From JACJYM01 sp965230495 (GTDB lineage: Bacteria > Bacteroidota > Bacteroidia > Chitinophagales > Saprospiraceae): DNA of 64,000 nt. The stretch lies in the NCBI GenBank assembly GCA_965230495.1, contig OZ246004.1, forward strand, positions 2,108,001-2,172,000. Direction: 5' to 3'. Numbering within the stretch: the stretch's first letter is position 1; each line of letters begins with the position of its first letter. A program made the translations under genes and the position numbers. Shown piece by piece: positions 1 to 9,095 of this stretch. The notes beneath the pieces are model-generated. The model saw only the letters and a program-made list of their open reading frames with translations. It was not told the DNA's origin and did no database searches.

Positions 1-103
1 TCTAGTAATAATTCTCATATACTGGTGTATTCAAACAAACTCTAGATAAGAAAAAACTAAATAATCCCCGAATTGCAAAGTAATTTTCGATAATTATTAT
101 TCC

Positions 104-2341
104 CTAAAAACTAAATGCAACCATTCCTTTTACGAAAAAGGGAGTACCTGGAGTAAAATGTATTTCTTCAACAGACTCAGATTCATTAAGTAGTCTTGAT
201 TCCGTTGCGAACTGTGTTTCGTTCCATTCCGTATCAAGAACATTTTGAATTTGTAAGCTAAGGTCAATATTTTTCCATTTATAACCTGTATTAATATCAA
301 TTACACTATATCCTTCAGCAACTATGGAATTATCTTCATTTGCAGGTCTATCATTCATAAATCGCATATGAACACCTCCATACCAACCGGATTGGTGTAA
401 CAAATTGATACCGCTTATTAAAGTAAAATCAGGTGCTAACGGAATATGATCCTGGTCTTCTTCAGAGTCTGTTGTTCTAGCATATGTATAATTAGCGTCA
501 AGATTCCAAAACAACCATTTAATAGGTTGATATCTCAAACTTAAATCTACTCCTTTCCTCTGGGTCTTTCCGCTAGGTTCAACTATCCCTGCATCACCAA
601 CATAAACAAACTCCTGCTCCAAAAACAGATACCAGTAAGCCATATTAATGAACCATTGAGCAGAAGGTTTCCATATGTATCCAATATCAATACCATAGGC
701 GGCAGGAAGTATTTCCTCCCCTTCCTTATTTACTACCACACGAGTATCATTGGAATGAAAACCCTTACCACTCTTAAAATAAAGTTGCAAATCTCTGGAA
801 TAATTGTACAGTATATTAAACTTAGGACTAATAATCGTTTTAGACTGTGATTGAGTTTCATAGTTAGTCTGTAATAGATCATTGTATTCAAAATTGAAAT
901 GATCCACTCGAACAGAAGAGTTTAGCGTCCATTTGCCAAAATCAAAAATAGTACGAAAATATCCTCCCATATTTGTTTCGTTAATATCTCCCCATTGGAC
1001 ATTTCTAAGTGTTTCTCGTCTATTTCGCGTATAAGACAATTCATTGTCACTGCTTTGGTCGTTCCTAAGACTTACACCAATAGCTACACTTCCATCCACT
1101 TCTCCCATAGAATACATATGATTGTACTCACTATTTAATCCATAGATATTTCTAACCTCTTTCTGTCTAATCTGATCTCCATTGATAGGGTCCTCCAGAT
1201 AAAAAGTAAAATTAGAATAAAGTTCAAAATCGTATCTACTAAAATAGATACTGTTTTTTACAATAGAATTTTTGTCAATAAACCTATCATAAGTAACCAA
1301 CACATTCGTCCTGCTTGTGTTACCACCTTCAGTGTCATCTATAGCTCCAAAGCGACCAATAGAACCGTCATCAACTGCTCTTTGGGGTATTTGACCTGAA
1401 GCATCCCACTTACTACTAAAAAAAGAAGTTGTAACTCCTATTTTATCTGTATCAGAAATATGTCCACTATACTTACCAAAAATATTCGTTCTATTAAAAT
1501 TTTGTGGACTGTCAAAAGGACCATCACTTAGTATATGTTCTGCAGCAACATAACTATTGTGGTTTCCGTTGCTGACCAGATTAAACATACTCAACAACCT
1601 ATTCGTATTGAAAGCTCCAAATTCAGCTTTGAAAAGGCTATTATCAAGCCTTTCTCTTGTTCTTATATTTACATATCCTGCAGTATTGAAATTGCCAATA
1701 TCAGCATAGTAAGGTCCTTTACCAAAATCCAATTTGTTAATCGTTTCCGGTATTACAAAGTGTAAATCCGAATACCCTTGTCCATGAGCGTGCGATACCA
1801 TATTAACCGGAAGTCCATCCACTGTTAGGCTAACATCCGTACCATGATCAATATCAAAACCTCTAAGGAATATTTGCTCTGCTTTTCCTCCACCAGCATG
1901 CTGTCCAATAAATAAGCCCGGCACTTTTCTAAGAACCTCTTGGGATGAACTTACTGGGTTGGTTTGAATATCAATATCCGCGATAAGATTTAATGCATCG
2001 ATGCCCCTAGTAATAGTTATTTCACTTATATCAATAATCGATGAAGAAAGAACAACATTCAATACTTCAGTAAGAGAATTTATGAATATTTCACTTTCAT
2101 CGAATCCTATATGAGAAAAATACAATGTATCTCCCACTTTAACTTCCTCAAATCTAAAAACTCCTTCCTCATTACTATGCGTATGTTTTCCATTCGAAAT
2201 ATTCAGAATATTGACTCCGGGTATTGGGTTATTACTTTCATCAGCTACGGTTCCCTTCAAAATGCTTTGTCCACTTAAAACTGCATTTGACAAAATAAAT
2301 ATTACTGCTATGCGAATTGATATCATTGAATATATTTTCAC
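104..2341 (-). CDS. TonB-dependent outer-membrane receptor
   Basis: Outer-membrane gated channel for import of an unknown ligand, energised by TonB. The 745-residue protein has an N-terminal signal peptide (about residues 1-25), then a carboxypeptidase-regulatory-like beta-sandwich (about 28-105), a plug domain (about 120-230, including the GFDIDHGTDV and HAHGQGYSDLHF stretches) and a beta-barrel that ends in phenylalanine, as outer-membrane barrels do. The His-rich plug segment is seen in a subgroup whose substrate I cannot name. The gene lies 108 bases downstream of a lipoprotein metallopeptidase gene on the same strand, so the two may work as an uptake pair. Family call is secure, substrate unknown. 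Confidence 0.95.
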   Translation of the reverse strand: MKIYSMISIRIAVIFILSNAVLSGQSILKGTVADESNNPIPGVNILNISNGKHTHSNEEGVFRFEEVKVGDTLYFSHIGFDESEIFINSLTEVLNVVLSSSIIDISEITITRGIDALNLIADIDIQTNPVSSSQEVLRKVPGLFIGQHAGGGKAEQIFLRGFDIDHGTDVSLTVDGLPVNMVSHAHGQGYSDLHFVIPETINKLDFGKGPYYADIGNFNTAGYVNIRTRERLDNSLFKAEFGAFNTNRLLSMFNLVSNGNHNSYVAAEHILSDGPFDSPQNFNRTNIFGKYSGHISDTDKIGVTTSFFSSKWDASGQIPQRAVDDGSIGRFGAIDDTEGGNTSRTNVLVTYDRFIDKNSIVKNSIYFSRYDFELYSNFTFYLEDPINGDQIRQKEVRNIYGLNSEYNHMYSMGEVDGSVAIGVSLRNDQSSDNELSYTRNRRETLRNVQWGDINETNMGGYFRTIFDFGKWTLNSSVRVDHFNFEYNDLLQTNYETQSQSKTIISPKFNILYNYSRDLQLYFKSGKGFHSNDTRVVVNKEGEEILPAAYGIDIGYIWKPSAQWFINMAYWYLFLEQEFVYVGDAGIVEPSGKTQRKGVDLSLRYQPIKWLFWNLDANYTYARTTDSEEDQDHIPLAPDFTLISGINLLHQSGWYGGVHMRFMNDRPANEDNSIVAEGYSVIDINTGYKWKNIDLSLQIQNVLDTEWNETQFATESRLLNESESVEEIHFTPGTPFFVKGMVAFSF

Positions 2342-2449
2342 CTACTTTAAATCGATTACTACAAATAACGTCGAATATAACCATATAAATCAAATAAGGT
2401 TTGTTTTGTTTTCTATTCTTTGACAACAAGTTATTGAGGCTTAACGATT

Positions 2450-3754
2450 TTACAATCCTTTGCTTCCTGTTGTAAACTGAATCAAGAAAGGTACTAACGG
2501 AATATCTTTTTCGGTTCTAAAATTATTAGTGATGAGTATCTCGTACTTTTTATCAGGTTCTAATTCCACCTTCATCGTCCAAGATTTCGAGTCCTCAGAC
2601 CACATTCTATCCACTATCTTAGGAAAGGCATCCTCTCCTAATTCACCATAGTTTACTCCAGTGTTATATCCATTTAAGGGTTGCGAAAACTCAATGGTTA
2701 TCTCTTCTAGCATGGGATCCACCTCCAAGGAACCATTTTCAAACTCCTTTATTCTTACAATCTTTGGTCTTCTTTTTTTATCCTCAGTCCTTAATAAATT
2801 AATTGGCTTGGAGAAAAAATTTGTATTATCAATTAAGGAGTCAACGGATCGAGTGTCTTCATAATTGATTTCGATTAACTCTTTTATTGCTTTCTTCTTA
2901 TCTGTTTCCTTTTCATAATGTAGTTCACATAATTGGTAACCAATATAGTATCCAAGATCTCTGACATCAAATTGGTTTGGAGCATTACTCCATAGCCATT
3001 TGTATGTAAGGTCATAGAACATTTCATTTTCAAAAACCTCTTTAACTTTAGGATTACTTTTTCCATATTTGACAGCTGGTGAAGAGGAAGGAACTCCCAT
3101 CGCTTTAGTTGAGATGAACTCAGCAACGCCTTCATATAGACATTGATAAAGCAAATTGTCAGGAATTGGTTTTTGTTGCGTATGAACATATTCATGTACA
3201 TTAAGCAAAACAATGTTATCTAAAGGTTTGGTCTCTATATAATTCACAGCCCACGTTTTCATTCTTCCTTCAAACTCAGAAATATCCGTATGTTCATCTA
3301 CCATTGCCAGCTCACTTCCAATGAGAACTAAACTATCAATTGTTGTTCCACCACTTCTCATCGCACCTATCGTAAAATATATTTTTGCAGGTTTGAGTTC
3401 AGGATAAACAGTTTTCAATTTTTCGATTCCCTCTTCCAACTGGCTTGACAGCTCTCTCGCTTTATAAGTATTGGACTTTATAGATTGTAAAAATTTAGGA
3501 TATTGATTAATCATGTTTAAAAACTCATCTGAACTGTATCTTTTAGCATCAATAATGCCTTTTAATCCCGATGTGCCTTGTGACAAGTACATCTCTTCCA
3601 GTAACCTCAATTGTTCTAAAGAATCTGTCCGCTTTGATACAACATCAAACATGGTCCAAAATCTATCTATATCGGCAGTTATAACTCTTGCTTTTGGGTC
3701 ATCTTTACTTTGGCAACCCGTAAGAATAAGTAAAAAGACAAATACTCTAATCAT
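2450..3754 (-). CDS. Lipoprotein, putative zinc metallopeptidase with Ig-like C-terminus
   Basis: Predicted lipoprotein of 434 residues: a short hydrophobic leader ends in the lipobox LTGC (Cys14). HEYVH at residues 187-191 is a HExxH zinc site, and EGVAEF at 208-213 offers the downstream glutamate of gluzincin peptidases. The middle region resembles the DUF2268/GldB-like predicted Zn-protease group. The last 100 residues look like a bacterial Ig-like (Big_5-type) domain. It precedes the TonB receptor on the same strand, so it may process or bind the same ligand at the cell surface; that link is inference. Peptidase activity is plausible from the motif only. Confidence 0.7.
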   Translation of the reverse strand: MIRVFVFLLILTGCQSKDDPKARVITADIDRFWTMFDVVSKRTDSLEQLRLLEEMYLSQGTSGLKGIIDAKRYSSDEFLNMINQYPKFLQSIKSNTYKARELSSQLEEGIEKLKTVYPELKPAKIYFTIGAMRSGGTTIDSLVLIGSELAMVDEHTDISEFEGRMKTWAVNYIETKPLDNIVLLNVHEYVHTQQKPIPDNLLYQCLYEGVAEFISTKAMGVPSSSPAVKYGKSNPKVKEVFENEMFYDLTYKWLWSNAPNQFDVRDLGYYIGYQLCELHYEKETDKKKAIKELIEINYEDTRSVDSLIDNTNFFSKPINLLRTEDKKRRPKIVRIKEFENGSLEVDPMLEEITIEFSQPLNGYNTGVNYGELGEDAFPKIVDRMWSEDSKSWTMKVELEPDKKYEILITNNFRTEKDIPLVPFLIQFTTGSKGL

Positions 3755-3870
3755 ATTCGATTTATTTAATTGAAAACTTTCTTGAATTACACCGTTTATT
3801 TACAAATGGTAAACTATCCCTTAGTGGCAATTTAAATGTTTAGCAAGATACTACTCTTAAGATATAGTCT

Positions 3871-5067
3871 CTATAGAATATTCTCCAATATGTATTCCTT
3901 TCTAATTTTTTGTTTCATGTTTCTAAGAATATGATGCACTTGCCTGGATTTACCATGAAAATTATTGGAAATATGAGACTCAACCAAAGTTAAATATACG
4001 TGTTCAGAAGGAAGTTCCTTTTTAATCGTATTAAGAAGTTCAAAGCACTCAGCTAATCTTTCGGCTCTAAATAAACAATAACAAAGATTTAATTTCATGA
4101 TTGGAGAATCCGAATATGTGAGCATCAAGCTATATAACTGAACGATCTCATTCCAATGCTTCAATCCGTAGCCCTCTTCCATCATATGTTTGCTTATTAT
4201 CAGGCCTTCTATATAATATTTGTCGAATATTTCCGGCTTTTCCAAATAGTAGAGCCCCATATTAAAAAGCTCTAGATTCCACTTCGTTTTATCCTGTTCA
4301 AAGAAAGGAATCAATTTACTTTCTTTAACTTTCTCTGGAATTCTCGCCAAATGGAAGCAAAACAAGGCAAGCAAGTTTCTGGTGCTATTCCTTCTATACT
4401 TATCCCATAACATTTTGGTAAGAGATAATGCTTCTAAGCATAGGTCTTCGTCAATTATTGATTCAATCTTCTCATTAAATGAATCATATCCTATATTGAA
4501 TATGGAATAAAAGATGTCTTCAACTAACCTTAAATCACTATCCGATACCGTTTCAAAAACTAAGTCAAAATTGAGACTAGATGATGCCTTTAAAAAGCCC
4601 TTTTTAGTTCGTGTAATACTTTTGTATACCGCATCTTCTTTGAGTAAAGTACAATTACTAATTTCCTTAGTATGTAACCCAAAAATATTTTTGAGTATAA
4701 AAATTACCTTCGCTTTAGAAGAACCCATTTCTGATTTTGCTAAAAACAATATCATTTTTAACCTAAGGTCTTCATTTATCTCCTCGTCCGAACCACAAGC
4801 AAATCTCTCACATTCTATATCTGAATGGACCTTCTTTTTCATTTGGTTTAATATATCGTTTCGAGCAACTATAAAAAACCAATTCTTTACATTCTCCGGA
4901 TATTTATCCGGTTTCCAGCTTTTTAAGGATTTGTAAAACGAGTTTTGGATAGCATCCTCAATCTCATTTACATAATCTGCTCCAAATTGCTTAAACAAAG
5001 ACGAAAACAGTTTTCCATAAAGTTTACGATAATTAGTATCGATTTTAGAAGTTATGCTATTCTTCAT
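3871..5067 (-). CDS. ECF42-like RNA polymerase sigma factor with C-terminal helical extension
   Basis: Extracytoplasmic-function sigma factor of 398 residues, about twice the usual ECF length. Sigma region 2 (around residues 15-80, with the acidic EIEDAIQNSF segment) and region 4 (around 110-165) are followed by a roughly 200-residue helical, TPR-like extension. That architecture and the adjacent YCII gene are the hallmarks of the ECF42 group, in which no classical anti-sigma factor is found and the extension is thought to regulate activity. Its start overlaps the end of the YCII gene by 11 bases, so translation is probably coupled. No anti-sigma gene is visible nearby. Confidence 0.88.
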   Translation of the reverse strand: MKNSITSKIDTNYRKLYGKLFSSLFKQFGADYVNEIEDAIQNSFYKSLKSWKPDKYPENVKNWFFIVARNDILNQMKKKVHSDIECERFACGSDEEINEDLRLKMILFLAKSEMGSSKAKVIFILKNIFGLHTKEISNCTLLKEDAVYKSITRTKKGFLKASSSLNFDLVFETVSDSDLRLVEDIFYSIFNIGYDSFNEKIESIIDEDLCLEALSLTKMLWDKYRRNSTRNLLALFCFHLARIPEKVKESKLIPFFEQDKTKWNLELFNMGLYYLEKPEIFDKYYIEGLIISKHMMEEGYGLKHWNEIVQLYSLMLTYSDSPIMKLNLCYCLFRAERLAECFELLNTIKKELPSEHVYLTLVESHISNNFHGKSRQVHHILRNMKQKIRKEYILENIL

Positions 5068-5404
5068 ACTCCATAATAGGCCTAATTTCTGTGGTCCCTC
5101 CCCAAAGATGGCACGGACATTCCTTAGCTAAATCAATTATCTCATTTAAATCTTTAGCTTGTAGGTAATAAAAGCCTCCTATCATTTCTTTGGATTCTAA
5201 AAACATACCATCCTTAATTATGCAATCCTTTCCTGAGATTCGCACACTTTTCTCTTCTAATCCCTCTCCCGAAATCAAATGTCCCGATTGAGCAAGCTGG
5301 TTTGCCCATGCCATATGTGCAGCGACCAACTCTTGCATTTGCTGAGGTGATAAATTTTGCATTTGTTCAACATCATCGTGTAGCAGTAATAAGTACTTTT
5401 TCAT
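5057..5404 (-). CDS. YCII-related (DGPF) domain protein
   Basis: Small cytoplasmic protein of 115 residues with the YCII/DGPF fold. It starts with the typical MKKYLLLLHDD strand and ends in the EIRPIMEYEE motif usual for members paired with ECF42 sigma factors. Its biochemical role is unknown; some YCII proteins act as small hydrolases or peroxidases. It is the first gene of a two-gene unit and overlaps the sigma-factor gene by 11 bases. It may be both a partner and a target of that sigma factor, an inference from the family's conserved neighbourhood. Confidence 0.9.
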   Translation of the reverse strand: MKKYLLLLHDDVEQMQNLSPQQMQELVAAHMAWANQLAQSGHLISGEGLEEKSVRISGKDCIIKDGMFLESKEMIGGFYYLQAKDLNEIIDLAKECPCHLWGGTTEIRPIMEYEE

Positions 5405-5478
5405 TTTTTTAGTTTGTTTTTATACTTAAGACATTCCCATGATACCAAATTGGACATTTTTTATTTATTTTATATAGA

Positions 5479-6144
5479 TTAGTTAATTATTTCATTCTCA
5501 CTCACTATAATCTTTCTGAGAATATTTGTTATCTGATCACCTTGCTCGAAAATCATAAAATGTGATCCATTACCAATTTTAAAAGTGTTTTTATTCTCCC
5601 AACATCTTACGATAACATCTTTTTCCCCTATTACATTATACATAATGAAGTTATGATTAGATATTTCTTTGAAACTGGCAATTTTATCTATTGACCATTT
5701 CATTAGTTTATAATCTGTTTCATATAACATTTCTTTTAAAATTGGTCGACTTGATTTCGTGCCCGAGTTCAACATATAAGTTACCATGGAATCAACAATT
5801 GGTATTTTTACGGTTGGTAAGAGTTTATACATCTTACTTTTTAATCCTAATTGGAAGAGGTTATTTAAATCCTTTAGGGATCTAAAACTCGAAATTAAAA
5901 TAACCACTCTATTACCATTTATTTCTGCTATTTTCTGAGAAAGAAGTCCTCCGAAAGATAAACCTATGAGCACATCATCGACGGTAATATCATACTCTCT
6001 AATTAACCTGACCGCATAGTTAGTTAACGATTCCGAATTAAGATTTCTCTTCCATTTTACAAATACCTTAGGTAATGTTATGTCTCCGATATTTGAAAAA
6101 GCTTTTTCATTAGCTCCTAATCCAGATATACAAATAGCCCTCAT
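5479..6144 (-). CDS. Alpha/beta hydrolase
   Basis: Predicted cytoplasmic hydrolase of 221 residues. The nucleophile elbow GLSFGG (Ser63), an acidic residue in the GEKDVIV stretch and a C-terminal His in GSHFMIF form the Ser-Asp-His triad in the right order. The CISGLGANEKAF opening matches the oxyanion-loop region of short alpha/beta hydrolases with little cap domain. Substrate is unknown. It stands alone between the YCII/sigma pair and a DUF1801 gene, with gaps of about 75 bases on each side. Confidence 0.8.
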   Translation of the reverse strand: MRAICISGLGANEKAFSNIGDITLPKVFVKWKRNLNSESLTNYAVRLIREYDITVDDVLIGLSFGGLLSQKIAEINGNRVVILISSFRSLKDLNNLFQLGLKSKMYKLLPTVKIPIVDSMVTYMLNSGTKSSRPILKEMLYETDYKLMKWSIDKIASFKEISNHNFIMYNVIGEKDVIVRCWENKNTFKIGNGSHFMIFEQGDQITNILRKIIVSENEIIN

Positions 6145-6217
6145 GAAATCTCTGTCTTCATATCAACATCAATTTATTAATTTATTAGATCCATCACAAA
6201 TCGGTAGTTTTATTCAT

Positions 6218-6610
6218 TTACTTGATACGTATCAGTTTACCTTTTCTTTTATAAATATTTTTATAATCCCATTGAATTTCAGATGCCTTTTTTGTCCATC
6301 TTTTTAAGTCTTCCAGGTCTATTTGATCCACTGCGGTATAGATAATGGAAGCATCTTTAAATTTGCCCGTACCTTCTTTTAATTTATCTTCATCGAAACT
6401 TGCTCCACTCCAAAACATAAGTCTAATTCCAGCCTTTAGTTTGCTGTAACCTACTATTGGATTACCATCTAAAAACCATACGGGATGTTTGTGCCATATT
6501 TTGTTCTCCGCGTAAGGCAATTGCATATCCAATATTTCCGCTAGTCGATTGCATATTTCTATTTCTCCTTCTTCTTGGTTTTCATTATATCTTTTGGTAT
6601 CCTGATTCAT
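6218..6610 (-). CDS. DUF1801 domain protein
   Basis: A 130-residue cytoplasmic protein with the DUF1801 (YdhG-like) alpha/beta fold. The LPYAENKIWHKHPVWFLDG segment and the later GIRLMFWSGASF strand are characteristic, and the end is strongly basic. The family has no established function; structures show a ligand-cavity fold. It is one of several one-domain accessory enzymes on the minus strand between 5 and 17 kb that are separated by short gaps and may have arrived together. Confidence 0.8.
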   Translation of the reverse strand: MNQDTKRYNENQEEGEIEICNRLAEILDMQLPYAENKIWHKHPVWFLDGNPIVGYSKLKAGIRLMFWSGASFDEDKLKEGTGKFKDASIIYTAVDQIDLEDLKRWTKKASEIQWDYKNIYKRKGKLIRIK

Positions 6611-6674
6611 GCCATTAAGTTAATTGTAACATCGGATAAAATTGTCCATATTAAAGCCAAAAATTATGAGTACA

Positions 6675-7163
6675 TTATTTCAAATGGCTTGTCATTTCAC
6701 CAAGATTAATTTTTTCAGCTCTTGAAAAACTTATTTCTCTAACGTACTCCATTTTACCCCACAAATAATCATTCCCTTTTAGGCCTCTAGTTATCTTCAT
6801 TCTTCTGTTCAGTCTGTTAATTTCTATTTGTGTAGCACGTCTTCTATGCTCTAACCTTCCATAAAGCTTAATGGCAGGATAATTCGAAAATTTCTTAAAA
6901 AGAAGTGCCCTTATCCAAAACCACCTTCGACTATTGACTCCCAAAAAACAAACATTCGGGTTGTTCCGTGCATTCTCCGGAAGTTTGGTTGGAAATTTTT
7001 CGAAATAAAACCCCGTTTGATTATCGTTAAGAAATAACGAACCGATAGGTGTCACTGTTGGATTACCTTCAGAATTGACAGATGCCACAGAAACATAAAA
7101 GTTCGAACTAAAACTTCTATTAAAATGATTACGAATTGCCTTCCAATCTTCCCTGATATCCAT
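6675..7163 (-). CDS. Pyridoxamine 5'-phosphate oxidase-fold flavoprotein
   Basis: A 162-residue protein with the split-barrel PNPOx-like fold that usually binds FMN or F420. The first 60 residues have the family pattern: a helix, the strand FYVSVASVNSEGNPTVTPIGS, and a basic loop around ETFEKFPTKLPEN-like residues. The substrate is unknown, and it is shorter than true pyridoxamine-phosphate oxidase. It lies 3 bases downstream of a four-helix membrane protein gene, so the two are probably co-transcribed. Confidence 0.75.
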   Translation of the reverse strand: MDIREDWKAIRNHFNRSFSSNFYVSVASVNSEGNPTVTPIGSLFLNDNQTGFYFEKFPTKLPENARNNPNVCFLGVNSRRWFWIRALLFKKFSNYPAIKLYGRLEHRRRATQIEINRLNRRMKITRGLKGNDYLWGKMEYVREISFSRAEKINLGEMTSHLK

Positions 7164-7166
7164 TTC

Positions 7167-7580
7167 TTAGATGTTCATTTTAGGTGTTTTGCTAACTTTT
7201 AACTCCAGAATAGCTATGGCAATAACAATCATAACCTCAACAACTATATATATCCATCCAAAAATTGTTATTTGCAGAGCATGATATAATGCTAAACCTA
7301 TTGACAGGCAACAGTACATCAAATTAAAGATGGCTATCACCGTCAAATATCTATTCCAATTTTTATTAAAAGTACAGTAACAGTATAGGTCATAAATAGC
7401 GAACAATAAAGGCCAGACAGTCAAAAAATATAATGTGTTTTTAGGTATGCCAAAGAAGCCTTCTAATTTAACCAATACGAACCCAAGTAAAAACACTGAT
7501 AATATGGCTCCGGCTCCATCTAACAGAAAAAGTTTTCTGGGATTTTCATTACTCCATAGTATCATTCTTCTGAAGTTCAT
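7167..7580 (-). CDS. Small integral membrane protein, about four helices
   Basis: A 137-residue protein that I do not recognise. It has about four hydrophobic helices, roughly at residues 18-38, 50-68, 78-100 and 103-127, and basic residues at both ends. It sits 78 bases downstream of the aquaporin gene and 3 bases upstream of the PNPOx-fold gene on the same strand, so it could belong to either unit. No catalytic motif is visible. Confidence 0.6.
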   Translation of the reverse strand: MNFRRMILWSNENPRKLFLLDGAGAILSVFLLGFVLVKLEGFFGIPKNTLYFLTVWPLLFAIYDLYCYCTFNKNWNRYLTVIAIFNLMYCCLSIGLALYHALQITIFGWIYIVVEVMIVIAIAILELKVSKTPKMNI

Positions 7581-7658
7581 TTTTTGTTCCCTATTTTTTT
7601 ACATGAAACTTCTATTATAAGACCAGTGCTAAAATTCAAATATACTACTTACAAAATT

Positions 7659-8312
7659 CTAACTAGTAACCTTTGTTTTTTCCTTCATTAAATTCCATGT
7701 TACACTTGCCAAAATGGCTCCCAATATAGGTGCTACAATATAAATCCATATATAAGAAGTATTACCGGAAACCAGAGCAGGAGAAATAGATCTGGCTGGA
7801 TTCATAGACGCACCGGTTATAGGGCCAGCAAACAAGGCCTCCAATAACACCGTAGCTCCTACTGCAACCCCTGTAAAGTGATTTATAGATTTATTCTTAC
7901 CAACGAAAAGAATAACCAGCATTAAAAGATAAGTAAGTATGATTTCTAAAAAGAAGGTTCGTTGCCAATCTCCAAAAGGAACTGTGGTACCCAAATCATG
8001 ATGTTCTTTAAACATTAATTTTAAAACTCCGGAAGCCAAAAAAGCTCCTAACAATTGAGCTATTATATATCCCAACATGCTTTTTACTTTCCTATCATCC
8101 GTAAATGAAAATGCTATAGTAACTGCCGGATTAATATGGGCTCCAGAAATGCTACCAAACGCATATATCATAACCATTACAATAAGTCCAAATGTAATGG
8201 CCACCCCTAAATGAGTCACTGTACCTCCGGTAGTATCATTTATTACTATGGATCCCGTACCACAAAATACCAGTCCAAAAGTTCCTATTAACTCGGCTAT
8301 ATATTTCTTCAT
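7659..8312 (-). CDS. Aquaporin / aquaglyceroporin (MIP family), likely arsenite channel
   Basis: Channel protein of 217 residues with six membrane helices and two half-helices. Both NPA signatures are present: GAHINPAVT in the first half and GASMNPARS in the second. Its start codon overlaps the end of the arsenate reductase gene by four bases (ATGA). In Sinorhizobium an ars-operon aquaglyceroporin (AqpS) lets arsenite leave the cell after ArsC reduces arsenate, and this gene has the same position and lacks a nearby ArsB/Acr3 pump. The arsenite role is inferred from context; the family call is secure. Confidence 0.9.
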   Translation of the reverse strand: MKKYIAELIGTFGLVFCGTGSIVINDTTGGTVTHLGVAITFGLIVMVMIYAFGSISGAHINPAVTIAFSFTDDRKVKSMLGYIIAQLLGAFLASGVLKLMFKEHHDLGTTVPFGDWQRTFFLEIILTYLLMLVILFVGKNKSINHFTGVAVGATVLLEALFAGPITGASMNPARSISPALVSGNTSYIWIYIVAPILGAILASVTWNLMKEKTKVTS

Positions 8313-8953
8313 CTTCTTTGCACGTAGCTTAATGCAAACAACATTTCTCTACCTATTTGTATTAGCCTCTCATTATACTTTTCTGCCTCCCATTCAGTTT
8401 CATCATACTCTTTGGGGTCATCATATGGGAGAGATAATCGGAAATCGCACCCTAGGACCATAGGACATTCGGCATCTGCCTCTGAGCAAACCATAATTGC
8501 TGCAAAGTCATTTTTAGGATTGGGTGTATCGTCATATTTTTTTGAAAAGGCCCTATAGGCTTTCATTCCCTCCTTCCATCTAATCTCGTAAATCGGATTT
8601 TCTTCGTCTTCATCATCAGTTATGATTTCCAATCCTACAGACCTGAAAGCTTCTACTGCTCTGATATTAAATGCCGTGGCCTCCGTTCCACCAGAAAATG
8701 TCTGAATTTGAGGAAGTCCATAATAATCCGCCCCAATAGCCAACCAAATTTGTCCAAGATGGCTTCTTCTGGAATTATGCGTGCAAATAACTACCAGCTT
8801 AGGTGTTTGGTTACTTATGATTTTCTTTGAAATGTACTCTCTGAGTAATAAAAGTTGCTGCTTTCTCTCCTTAGATATTAGGTCAAATTCCATTTCTAAA
8901 TCTTCACATAACGTCTCAATATCTGCTAACAGGGTCCATTTATTATTATTCAT
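8309..8953 (-). CDS. arsC: Arsenate reductase, low-molecular-weight phosphatase type
   Basis: Reduces arsenate to arsenite in the cytoplasm. The 214-residue protein has the P-loop CTHNSRRS (Cys57 and Arg63, a CX5R site) after an unusual N-terminal extension of about 50 residues. A second pair of cysteines in CSEADAEC has the same six-residue spacing as Cys82/Cys89 of the thioredoxin-linked ArsC of Gram-positive bacteria, and LPYDDPKEYDET supplies the general-acid aspartate. It is the first gene of a unit with the overlapping aquaporin gene. No ArsR gene is adjacent, so its regulation is unclear. A general phosphatase is the main alternative. Confidence 0.85.
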   Translation of the reverse strand: MNNNKWTLLADIETLCEDLEMEFDLISKERKQQLLLLREYISKKIISNQTPKLVVICTHNSRRSHLGQIWLAIGADYYGLPQIQTFSGGTEATAFNIRAVEAFRSVGLEIITDDEDEENPIYEIRWKEGMKAYRAFSKKYDDTPNPKNDFAAIMVCSEADAECPMVLGCDFRLSLPYDDPKEYDETEWEAEKYNERLIQIGREMLFALSYVQRR

Positions 8954-9095
8954 ACTAAATCTTTATTGGATCAAAACAATAAACCCTGCAATTTCAATTA
9001 TAATATTCTTATTTCTTACATTTCAGTATTAAGCTTTTCTTATCTTTTACTCGCTCAATTTCCTTCAATCTAAGATGAGACTCTTTTCACAATAA

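Noticed and set aside
2241..2429. Short minus-strand frame across the TonB receptor start
   Set aside because: It overlaps the signal-peptide end of the receptor gene in another frame and lacks any recognisable sequence.
4514..4936. 140-codon open frame on the plus strand
   Set aside because: It lies wholly inside the sigma-factor gene on the other strand, and its product has no family pattern; the sigma factor is clearly coding.
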